From Candidatus Kuenenia stuttgartensis (GTDB lineage Bacteria; Planctomycetota; UBA1135; UBA2386), in NCBI GenBank assembly GCA_945861365.1, contig CAMAUH010000161.1:1-8635 (forward strand): 8,635 nt of DNA, written 5' to 3'. Positions 1-6,555 of this stretch are shown one piece after another. The notes under the pieces are model-generated. The model did not search any database and was not told the DNA's origin. It worked only from the letters and a program-made list of their open reading frames with translations. Position 1 is the stretch's first letter; each line of letters starts with the position of its first letter. The translations under genes were made by a program, and so were the position numbers.

Positions 1-2
1 GC

Positions 3-359
3 TACATGCTCGCCGACCGCGTGGAGCACGGCGACAACACGGCGACTGCGCGTGCGCTGGCGAACGTGTTCTCGCGCATCGTGCGCGACGACGTGCCGGG
101 TGTGCGCGCGGACACGCTGGCGGCGGTGCGCGACGTGCTCGGCGGCGCCGCGCAACCGGATGGAACGGTCCGGCTGCGCAAGAGCGGCGCGCTCGACAGT
201 GAGCCGGTGACGCGCGTCGAGTCCGGCGGCGACGTGTCCGCTACACGGCAGAGCATCCACGTCGTGATGCTGGTCCAGGATGGGGTGGCGGCGGACCGGC
301 GATCGGCTGCGGGTTCGCGCATGGCAGCCAGCGCCAGCCGGATCGTCGACCGTCGGTAG
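3..359 (+). CDS. C-terminal fragment of an unrecognised protein (5' end outside window)
   Basis: The reading frame is open from the left edge (first complete codon TAC at base 3) to a TAG at 357-359, giving 118 visible residues. Third codon positions are overwhelmingly G or C, as expected for a real gene in this GC-rich DNA, so I treat it as the end of a longer gene. The internal ATG at 6 is not a credible start. The first 45 or so residues look alpha-helical and mixed-charge, with alternating Ala/Leu/Val and Arg/Asp. The middle is more polar with short strand-like stretches, and the tail after about residue 95 is Arg/Ala/Ser-rich and low in complexity. I see no signal, membrane segment, catalytic motif or family signature, and I do not recognise it. 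The helical start might belong to a repeat or regulatory domain, but that is speculation. It converges on the FG-GAP gene with a 34-bp gap. Confidence 0.6.
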   Translation, partial: YMLADRVEHGDNTATARALANVFSRIVRDDVPGVRADTLAAVRDVLGGAAQPDGTVRLRKSGALDSEPVTRVESGGDVSATRQSIHVVMLVQDGVAADRRSAAGSRMAASASRIVDRR

Positions 360-383
360 CGTCGACGCCCCTACCGCCGACGG
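350..383. terminator. Possible bidirectional stem-loop terminator between convergent genes
   Basis: CCGTCGGTAG at 350-359 pairs with CTACC (371-375) and GACGG (379-383), giving ten base pairs with a 3-nt GCC bulge and an 11-nt loop. It overlaps the stop codon of the left-edge gene and lies just beyond the stop of the convergent FG-GAP gene, where a shared terminator would be expected. There is no T-tract on either side, so it is not a classical intrinsic terminator. In GC-rich DNA a stem of this size can also arise by chance. Confidence 0.35.
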
Positions 384-393
384 CCGACGCTGC

Positions 394-2847
394 TCACGGC
401 AACAGCCGATCGATCAGCAGGCTCGTCAACCGCAAGCTGCTGCCGGCGATCACCGCACCTTGCCAATAGATCTCCAGGCCGGCGAGCGATGGCTGCAGCG
501 GCAACGGAACGGCGAACGAGCAGAGCCCGTCCTGGCCGGTGATGCCGAGCAACGAAGCCCCGATCGACTGTGGATCGACATGCAACAGCCCGAGCCCGGG
601 CACCGAGGTGGCGGGGATCCGGGTCGCGGCCACGGCCGCCACGACGACATCGCCACCGATCCCGCTTCCCGCACGCGACGCCACCGTGATCGTGTGCGTG
701 TAGCCGAGCGTCGGCAGGCGATCGGCGTCGAGATCCCTCAACCGGTTGACGAACACGCTGCAACGGCGCGGTTCCGCCGTACCCAGCTCGGCTGCACGCA
801 CGATGTCCAGGTCGCGATCGCCATCGAGATCCGCGACCGTCAGCGGAGTCGAGTAGAGCACGCCACCGCTGACACTGGTGAACAGTCCGCCGCTGTTCAG
901 CCAGAGGCCCTGGGCGACCAGATCGAGGTCGCCGTCTTCGTCGAAATCCGCCGCCGCCAAGCCGAGCGGCGAAGCCGAGTTCGCCATCGGCCCATCGGGC
1001 AGGACCGGACCGGCCACCCAACCAGTAGCCGACTGGGTCCACACCCTCAGCGCGCGCATCGAAGCGCCGCCGATCGCTGCCGGGTAGGAAGTCGCGAGGT
1101 CGAGCCGGCCGTCGTTGTCGAAGTGGCCGACGACGGCGGCAACCACGCTGCCCGGCTGCGGCCCCCCGGTCGACGAGAACACGAAGTTGCCGACGTTCCG
1201 CCAGACAGTCCACCCCGCTGGTTGCGCGGTGACGATGTCCATCGCCCCGTCGGCGTCGAAGTCGCCGAGCGTCAAGAACCGCTCGGGGAACGCGAGCGAT
1301 GCTGCCGGTGAGAACGAAAGGCCGCCGAGATTGCGCAGCGCGAGTCCGCCTTCGGAGATCAGGTCGAGCAAGCCATCGTTGTCGAAGTCGACCGCCTCGA
1401 CTCGGCCGCGCAGCCACGTCCCGAGCGCAGTCGATGCGACGAGCGCACCGTTCTGGTTCACCATGACGCCGCAGTCGAGCACCGTCTGGGTCGCTCGGGT
1501 CCATACGAGATCGAGGTCGCCATCGTTGTCGAGATCGGCCAGCGCACGTCCACGCGCGCCGACCGGCAACGTGACGCCGAGGTTCGTGAAGTACCCATCA
1601 CCGTCGTTGAGGTGCAGCGTGTCGCCGATCACGAGATCCACGGCTTCGTCACCGTCGACGTCCCCGGCAGCCACCGCGTCCTCGATCGCCACCTCCGCCA
1701 ACGGATACCGCTGCAGGGCGGCGAACTGCAGGCTGCCGCCATTCAGGAAGACGAGCGAGCCACCGAGGACGACATCACGGTCGCCGTCCGATTCGATGTC
1801 GGCCAGCACGGGTTCCCCGAGATCCATGGCAGTGTCCACGAGCGCCGCGGATGCCAGCAGGAACTGCGTTCCGGCATTGCGCAGGGCCTGCAGCTGCTGA
1901 CCAAGCGGGGATGCGCGGATCACCAACAGTTCGGCGCGCTGGTCGTTGTCCAGGTCCGCGAACGCGTGCCCCGTTCCCGCTGCCGGCAGCGTCATCGTCG
2001 ACGCCACGAACGTGCCGCTGCCGGTACCCAGCCACAACTGCAGCGGTGCGCCGACGGTAGTCGCCACCAACAGGTCCTGGTCGCCATCGGCATCGGCATC
2101 GGCGCAGTAGAGCCCCTGCAGCGCGGACACCGCGGGCAAGCCGCTCGGCACGGGAACGAACACGCCGGCACCGACATGGAACAGCAGCGTCAGCAAACCG
2201 TTCGATCGCACGAACAGGTCCGGTGCACCGTCCCCGGTCGCGTCGGCCATCGCGACGACCCCATCCAACGGAATGGCCGGCAGGCTGCTCGTCGTGACAT
2301 CGACGAACGTGCCATTGCCTTGGTTGCGCAACAGCCCGAGTCCGGCGGTCGGATAGAGGCGCCGCAACAGCAGATCCGGGACGGCATCACCATCGAAGTC
2401 GCGCAACAGCAACGACGTGTCCCATCCACTCATCGCACCCGCCGGAACCCGCTGTCCCCAATAGCCCCCGGCACTGCCGAAGGTGACCAGCACGTTGGTG
2501 GTCAGGGTCGCGAAATCGACCCCCAAGCTGATCAGGTCGACGATGCCATTGCCGTCGACGTCGCCCGCCAACTCGAAGAAGTTCGGGATACCGCCGACGG
2601 TCGCGATCCGGGCTCCGGGCGGCGACCAGAGGAAGCCCAGGTTGCCATCGGCCATCAACACCGAGCCGCCCTTCTGCAGCAAGTCGACGCTGCCCGACTG
2701 ATCGACGTCGAGCGCAATACCGCCATCACGCGCCAGCAAGCCAGGGCGCGCGGGAGTGCGCATCCGCAAGTCGAACTGCTGGGCCGTCGCCGAGGCAGCG
2801 GCCGACAACACGAGCGCTGCGGCTACCGACATACATGAGGGTTTCAT
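394..2847 (-). CDS. Secreted FG-GAP/VCBS-repeat protein with a planctomycete-type C-terminal module
   Basis: This 817-residue predicted exported protein starts with a signal peptide (Lys2, then a hydrophobic Ala/Leu run, likely cleaved after Ala-Thr-Ala-Gln near residue 23). Residues 47-681 hold about 14 calcium-loop motifs of the FG-GAP/VCBS type (D-x-D-x-D-G-x-x-D followed by a hydrophobic strand), beginning near residues 47, 96, 150, 202, 250, 298, 350, 396, 438, 487, 529, 575, 634 and 673. One more degenerate copy sits near 705. Such repeats build integrin-like beta-propellers that bind calcium and act in adhesion or surface interactions; the ligand cannot be read from the sequence. The last 100 or so residues form a separate beta-rich module with a Gly-Leu-x-Ile-Tyr-Trp-Gln-Gly core near 790-797, a style I associate with exported planctomycete proteins. 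The start at 2847 is preferred over an upstream in-frame ATG at 2967 because it directly precedes the signal peptide and has GGAG six bases upstream. It is divergent from the glycosyltransferase gene. Confidence 0.93.
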   Translation of the reverse strand: MKPSCMSVAAALVLSAAASATAQQFDLRMRTPARPGLLARDGGIALDVDQSGSVDLLQKGGSVLMADGNLGFLWSPPGARIATVGGIPNFFELAGDVDGNGIVDLISLGVDFATLTTNVLVTFGSAGGYWGQRVPAGAMSGWDTSLLLRDFDGDAVPDLLLRRLYPTAGLGLLRNQGNGTFVDVTTSSLPAIPLDGVVAMADATGDGAPDLFVRSNGLLTLLFHVGAGVFVPVPSGLPAVSALQGLYCADADADGDQDLLVATTVGAPLQLWLGTGSGTFVASTMTLPAAGTGHAFADLDNDQRAELLVIRASPLGQQLQALRNAGTQFLLASAALVDTAMDLGEPVLADIESDGDRDVVLGGSLVFLNGGSLQFAALQRYPLAEVAIEDAVAAGDVDGDEAVDLVIGDTLHLNDGDGYFTNLGVTLPVGARGRALADLDNDGDLDLVWTRATQTVLDCGVMVNQNGALVASTALGTWLRGRVEAVDFDNDGLLDLISEGGLALRNLGGLSFSPAASLAFPERFLTLGDFDADGAMDIVTAQPAGWTVWRNVGNFVFSSTGGPQPGSVVAAVVGHFDNDGRLDLATSYPAAIGGASMRALRVWTQSATGWVAGPVLPDGPMANSASPLGLAAADFDEDGDLDLVAQGLWLNSGGLFTSVSGGVLYSTPLTVADLDGDRDLDIVRAAELGTAEPRRCSVFVNRLRDLDADRLPTLGYTHTITVASRAGSGIGGDVVVAAVAATRIPATSVPGLGLLHVDPQSIGASLLGITGQDGLCSFAVPLPLQPSLAGLEIYWQGAVIAGSSLRLTSLLIDRLLP
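805..2709 (-). repeat. Array of about 14 FG-GAP/VCBS calcium-loop repeats (protein-level)
   Basis: These are amino-acid repeats within the FG-GAP protein, residues 47-681. Successive aspartate-rich loops start 42-59 residues apart and are usually preceded by Ala-Asp or Gly-Asp and followed by Asp-Leu-Leu/Val/Ile. Most copies keep the first, third and last Asp. The copy at 575 has His in place of the first Asp, the one at 298 has Glu in the final position with a Gln-Arg insertion, and the one at 350 has Glu-Ser inside the loop. The DNA copies are diverged, so this is an old duplication and not a recently expanding tandem repeat. Confidence 0.85.
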
Positions 2848-3119
2848 GCTCGTCTCCGGACTGTGGCGCGCATCGCACGCCTGGGAAGGGATGCGTTGAG
2901 TACCCCATCGCTCCGTCAGGGTAACCGCTTGCGCGACTGCGCACGATCGGTCGTGACACCGCCGCAACCAGCAGCTGCCGCCATCGCATGCAGGAGCGAT
3001 CGACGAGCTGCATGGCCACGCGACCAGAACGGACGCACACCTTGCGCTCGCCTAGCTACCACTCGCGTTGCCACTGAAGCCAGGGACGCCGGAGTGCCGA
3101 TGCCATCGGGCGAGTCGGC
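2848..3119. promoter_or_regulatory. Divergent intergenic region, presumed to hold promoters for both flanking genes
   Basis: These 272 bp separate the start codons of the FG-GAP gene (leftward) and the glycosyltransferase gene (rightward), so both promoters should lie here. I see no convincing -35/-10 pair on either strand; a TTACCC-16-TACTCA arrangement facing the FG-GAP gene matches the -10 consensus poorly. Two small adjoining inverted repeats are present: GCGC-GACT-GCGC at 2931-2942 and CACGA-TCGG-TCGTG at 2942-2955. They could be an operator or chance. I found no credible gene here. A 23-codon frame starting at ATG 3100, with GGAG five bases upstream, runs out of frame into the glycosyltransferase gene and is probably not real. 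Confidence 0.4.
2854..2857 (-). promoter_or_regulatory. Shine-Dalgarno sequence of the FG-GAP gene
   Basis: On the minus strand GGAG lies six bases before the ATG at 2847. It decides the start: the codon it serves begins a clean signal peptide, whereas the in-frame ATG 120 bases further upstream adds 40 residues that would bury that signal. It is the only unambiguous Shine-Dalgarno sequence among the intact genes of this window. Confidence 0.7.
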
Positions 3120-5027
3120 ATGCACAAGATCCTCATCGGCGCCCCGGTTCGGCAGGAAGCCGCGATCCTGACCGAGTTCCTGCGTTCGCTGCGCGAACTG
3201 CACCGCGATGGCCTCGACGTCGACTTCGTGTTCGTCGACGACAACGTCGAACCCGCGAGCAGCGACCTTCTACGCGACTTCGCCCAGCACGAACGCACCA
3301 CGCTGCTGCCGGCCGAAGACCAGGACGACCACTACGAGAAGAGCGAGTACGGCCACGTCTGGACCGAGGAGCTGTTCTGGAAGGTCGCGCGCTTCAAGGA
3401 CCGCATCCTGCGCCACGCACTGGCGAACGGTCACGACGGCGTGTTCCTGATCGACAGCGATCTCGTGCTGCATCCGCACACGCTGCAGCACCTGGTCGCG
3501 CAGGGCGTCGACATCGTGTCGGAGGTGTTCTGGACCCGCTGGCATCCAGGCATGCCCGATCGCCCGCAGGTGTGGCTGCGCGACCAGTACACGATGCACG
3601 AGCAGCGCCGCGACGAGAGCCTGCCGCAGGAGGAGATCGATCGCCGCAAGCAGGAGTTCTTCATGAAGCTGCTGCGCCCGGGCCTGCACGAGGTCGGTGG
3701 CCTCGGCGCCTGCACGCTGATCAGCCGCCGCACGCTGCAGGCTGGCGTCACCTTCGAAGCGATCGGCAACTGCGGCCTGTGGGGCGAGGATCGCCACTTC
3801 TGCCTGCGCGCTGCCGTGCACGGCCTGCGCCTGCACGCGGACACGCACTACCCGCCGCTGCACGTCTACCGCCCGAGTGAACTGCCGAAGGTCGAGACGT
3901 TCTGGGCCAACGAACGCACGCAGGGCCGCCGCGTCGCCGCACTGCAGACGTTCCGTGCCGCGATGACCGCATTCGGCAACACGCACTTCGCGACCATGCG
4001 CGGCGATGAAGGCCTAGAGCACTTCGGCGCATCGCTGCGCACCGGCCTGATGGCGTCGGCCGCGGACCGCACGGCGCTGGCGCAGCGCACCCGCGAGGTG
4101 ACCCGCACGCACGTCGTGTGGACCACGCAGAAGGACCTCGACGATGGCGGCATGCACATCGGCGCAGCACTGGTGCGCGAGGGCTCGCGCGACGGCGTGC
4201 CGTTCCGCGACGACTTCGGTGCCCTGGCGACACTGCGCGACGACGGCCCCGACGGCGCGATGCGCATCGTCGACCTGCAGTTCCAGCGCCTCGCCGAAGC
4301 GCAGCCGGTGCCGATCGTGCGCAAGACGCACGGCAACCGCGTGCTGCTGTCGATGCTGGTCAAGAACGAGGCCGAACGCCATCTGGCGACCGTGCTGACC
4401 GACGCCGCGCGCTACGTCGACGAGGTGCTGATCGTCGACGACGGCAGCACCGACGACACCGTCGCCGTCTGCGAACGCCTGCTGCAGCACGTGCCGCACA
4501 CGATCGTCCGCCTCGGCACGTCGCAGTTCCACGACGAGCACAAGCTGCGGCGCCTGCAGTGGGAACTGGCGCGCTCGCTGCGTCCGGATTGGGTGCTGTG
4601 CCTCGACGCCGACGAGGTGTTCGAGACGCGCATGGCGCGCGAGATCCGCGCGCTGGTCGACCAGGATGCCTACGACGCGATCGCGTTCCGGCTCTACGAC
4701 TTCTGGGACGCGAGCCACTACCGCGACGACGCGCTGTGGTGCGCGCACCGCACGTTCCGGCAGTTCCTGGTGCGCGTGCTGCCGACGCTGAACGACGAGT
4801 TCCGCACGACGGCGCAGCATTGTGGGCGCTGGCCACTGGCGGTCGGGCGCCTGCGCGCTGCGACGAGCGATCTGCGGCTGAAGCACCTCGGCTGGGCGCG
4901 CGAGGAGGATCGGGTGCGGAAGTTCGAGCGCTACCGCCAGCTCGATCCGCAGGGTGCGCACGGCAGCTTGCAGCAGTACGCGTCGATCCTCGATCGCACG
5001 CCGAACCTGGTCGCGTTCCGCGAGTGA
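3120..5027 (+). CDS. Tandem two-domain family 2 glycosyltransferase
   Basis: This 635-residue soluble protein has no signal peptide or membrane segment, so it should act in the cytoplasm, transferring sugars from nucleotide donors to an unknown acceptor. Two GT-A folds are visible. Domain 1 (residues 1-260) opens with Ile-Leu-Ile-Gly-Ala-Pro-Val-Arg-Gln, has Val-Asp-Asp-Asn at 39-42, a DxD-like Asp-Ser-Asp at 112-114 and a Gly-Glu-Asp-Arg-His-Phe catalytic-type motif at 222-227. Domain 2 (about 405-635) is a classic GT2 domain: Val-Lys-Asn-Glu at 414-417, Val-Asp-Asp-Gly-Ser-Thr-Asp-Asp-Thr at 439-447, Asp-Ala-Asp-Glu at 496-499 and Lys-His-Leu-Gly-Trp at 588-592. Residues 300-404 form an unassigned linker or small domain. 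From memory, the overall arrangement resembles a Bacillus/Paenibacillus glycosyltransferase family, which would make transfer possible; I could not check this. The start is followed at once by the first beta-strand; only a weak GGGCGAG lies five bases upstream. Donor and acceptor are unknown. Confidence 0.92.
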   Translation: MHKILIGAPVRQEAAILTEFLRSLRELHRDGLDVDFVFVDDNVEPASSDLLRDFAQHERTTLLPAEDQDDHYEKSEYGHVWTEELFWKVARFKDRILRHALANGHDGVFLIDSDLVLHPHTLQHLVAQGVDIVSEVFWTRWHPGMPDRPQVWLRDQYTMHEQRRDESLPQEEIDRRKQEFFMKLLRPGLHEVGGLGACTLISRRTLQAGVTFEAIGNCGLWGEDRHFCLRAAVHGLRLHADTHYPPLHVYRPSELPKVETFWANERTQGRRVAALQTFRAAMTAFGNTHFATMRGDEGLEHFGASLRTGLMASAADRTALAQRTREVTRTHVVWTTQKDLDDGGMHIGAALVREGSRDGVPFRDDFGALATLRDDGPDGAMRIVDLQFQRLAEAQPVPIVRKTHGNRVLLSMLVKNEAERHLATVLTDAARYVDEVLIVDDGSTDDTVAVCERLLQHVPHTIVRLGTSQFHDEHKLRRLQWELARSLRPDWVLCLDADEVFETRMAREIRALVDQDAYDAIAFRLYDFWDASHYRDDALWCAHRTFRQFLVRVLPTLNDEFRTTAQHCGRWPLAVGRLRAATSDLRLKHLGWAREEDRVRKFERYRQLDPQGAHGSLQQYASILDRTPNLVAFRE

Positions 5028-5042
5028 TCTGCCGCGCATCGA

Positions 5043-5065
5043 GCACCCGACAACGTCGTCGGTGC
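5043..5065 (+). terminator. Stem-loop after the glycosyltransferase gene, possible terminator
   Basis: GCACCCGAC (5043-5051) pairs with GTCGGTGC (5058-5065) across a 6-nt loop, giving eight base pairs with one bulged C. It begins 16 bases after the glycosyltransferase stop and lies in the 72-bp gap before the next gene. No T-run follows, so if it terminates transcription it is not a textbook intrinsic terminator. It could also sit in the leader of the downstream gene. Confidence 0.4.
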
Positions 5066-5099
5066 AAGTCGCGGCAACATTCGCTCCGATAGCGCTTCC

Positions 5100-6542
5100 A
5101 TGAAGGTGCGCACCGGGATCGCAGCGGCGCTGTTCGGCATGGCAACCCTGTTGGCGCAACAGCCGGCACCGGGCGGGGAAGTGAAACTCGCGCCGCCGGC
5201 TGCCAAAGCTGCGCCTGCGCCATGGCCGAAGCAGGATGCGGAACTGCTCGCCACGCTGCTGCGGCACCGCCAGACCTTGCTCGACCAGGCGCGCATCCCC
5301 GGCAAGGACAGTGGCCTGCTCGGCTCCACGTGGGACACGGGCAGCGCCTGCTGCGGCGTCTTCTCTGCCGATGCAGCGGGTGACATCGGCCTGCACAAGG
5401 AGCTGCCGGCGGGTCGCGCGTTCTGCATCGCTGCCTGGCCCAAGGACGTGAGCGGCCCACACCGCGTCGGCATCCTGCTGCACAGCGATGGCACGACCAT
5501 GGTCTGCGAGCCGACCGGCGATGCCGCGCCACTGACTCCCGATGTGTTCACCGCGCGGGGTTCGAACGGCACGTTTGCGGATGTGCTGCGACAGCCGGGC
5601 ACCAGCCAGACCGGCCACCTGTGGCTGTGGCTCGACCAGATGGCGACCACGGCGACCATCACGGTCGTCGACGAGTCGGGCCAACCGCGCGCCGGTGCGC
5701 AGGTGCTGATGGGGCCGATCGGGACCGGCTTCCATTCGCGCTCTGCAGCGACGATGACGACGCCGATGCCAGTCGCGTTCGCCTCGACCGATGCCAAAGG
5801 CACAGCGCAACTGCGCGGGCCGCTCCATCCGAACAACAACCTGTGGCTGCAATGCGGCAGCGATGCCGTGCTCACTGCGCGATGCCGGATCACGCAGGAG
5901 GGGAACGACCTGCGTGTCGTGGTCCCGCAGCGGGCGCTGGTCGCCACGAGAGCGCTCACCAACGAGTCGGCCGCGATCTCGACGCTGAAGAACATCGGCT
6001 CGGCGCAGGCCCAGTGCCAGGCGTGCGGCGTCGTCGACGGCGACCGCGACGGAGCGGGCGAGTACGGCTTCTTCGGCGAACTCAGCGGCAAACACCCGGT
6101 GCGCAACGACGCGAAGGGCGGTGTCGGCGACTCGAGGATGAGTCCACCGGTGCTGAGCCAGGCGTTCAGCAAGGTGCAAGGCAGTCGGATCGAACGCAGT
6201 GGCTACCTGTTCCAGATGTTCCTGCCCGACGCTGACGGCTGCGCGGTCGCGGAAGCCGACACCGGCGGTGCAGCCGGTGTCCACGTCGATCCGCGGCACG
6301 CCAAGGCCATGTGGTGCGCGTACGCGTGGCCTGCGGACGAGAAGAGCGGGCTGCGTTCCTTCTTCATCAACCAGCACGGCGAAGTGATGGCGACCACCGG
6401 CGAAGAACCGCGCTATGTCGGAACGCAGAAGCCGCCGCTGCCGACTGCCGCCTTCGAGAAGGGCAGCAGCGGCAAGCTCGACGCCAAGGTCGCGGCTGGT
6501 GGCGAGGGCATCGACGGCGGCGGCTGGACCATCGCGCACTGA
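5100..6542 (+). CDS. Secreted cysteine-rich protein with carboxypeptidase-regulatory-like and pseudopilin-like domains
   Basis: This 480-residue predicted exported protein begins with Met-Lys-Val-Arg, a short hydrophobic stretch and Leu-Ala-Gln-Gln (signal peptide, cleavage near 20), followed by an Ala/Pro-rich linker to about 43. Residues 47-150 are a compact domain of a helix followed by strands. Residues 183-280 read as a carboxypeptidase-regulatory-like beta-sandwich (Thr-Val-Val-Asp-Glu-Ser-Gly-Gln-Pro, later Ser-Thr-Asp-Ala-Lys-Gly). Residues 287-452 match, from memory, the C-terminal domain of planctomycete type II secretion-like pseudopilins: Asn-Glu-Ser-Ala-Ala-Ile-Ser-Thr-Leu at 288-296, Gly-Glu-Tyr-Gly-Phe-Phe at 320-325, Ser-Gly-Tyr-Leu-Phe at 367-371 and Ala-Trp-Pro at 409-411. 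The prepilin N-terminus is missing, so it probably does not assemble as a pilin. There are ten cysteines (84, 85, 109, 136, 252, 262, 306, 309, 381, 406), which suits disulfides outside the cytoplasm. The last 25 residues are Gly/Ala/Lys-rich. No Shine-Dalgarno sequence precedes the ATG. Function is unknown; a surface or periplasmic role is inferred. Confidence 0.85.
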   Translation: MKVRTGIAAALFGMATLLAQQPAPGGEVKLAPPAAKAAPAPWPKQDAELLATLLRHRQTLLDQARIPGKDSGLLGSTWDTGSACCGVFSADAAGDIGLHKELPAGRAFCIAAWPKDVSGPHRVGILLHSDGTTMVCEPTGDAAPLTPDVFTARGSNGTFADVLRQPGTSQTGHLWLWLDQMATTATITVVDESGQPRAGAQVLMGPIGTGFHSRSAATMTTPMPVAFASTDAKGTAQLRGPLHPNNNLWLQCGSDAVLTARCRITQEGNDLRVVVPQRALVATRALTNESAAISTLKNIGSAQAQCQACGVVDGDRDGAGEYGFFGELSGKHPVRNDAKGGVGDSRMSPPVLSQAFSKVQGSRIERSGYLFQMFLPDADGCAVAEADTGGAAGVHVDPRHAKAMWCAYAWPADEKSGLRSFFINQHGEVMATTGEEPRYVGTQKPPLPTAAFEKGSSGKLDAKVAAGGEGIDGGGWTIAH

Positions 6543-6555
6543 CGCGCAGGCGGAA

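Noticed and set aside
280..2838. Long plus-strand frames (for example 280-1311 and 1612-2838) opposite the FG-GAP gene.
   Set aside because: Their products are Arg/Gln/Ser-rich and low in complexity, while the minus strand carries a signal peptide, regular calcium-loop repeats and a ribosome binding site.
394..2847. The aspartate-rich loops of the FG-GAP protein as dockerin or EF-hand domains.
   Set aside because: The 42-59-residue spacing, the single D-x-D-x-D-G loop per unit and the flanking beta-strands fit FG-GAP/VCBS propeller blades; no paired helices flank the loops.
2848..2967. A 40-residue N-terminal extension of the FG-GAP protein from the ATG at 2967.
   Set aside because: It would bury the signal peptide and ignore the well-placed GGAG before the ATG at 2847.
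3100..3171. A 23-codon frame with GGAG five bases upstream, overlapping the glycosyltransferase start.
   Set aside because: It is short, Ser/Arg-rich and out of frame with the conserved start of the glycosyltransferase. A regulatory upstream peptide cannot be excluded but has no further support.
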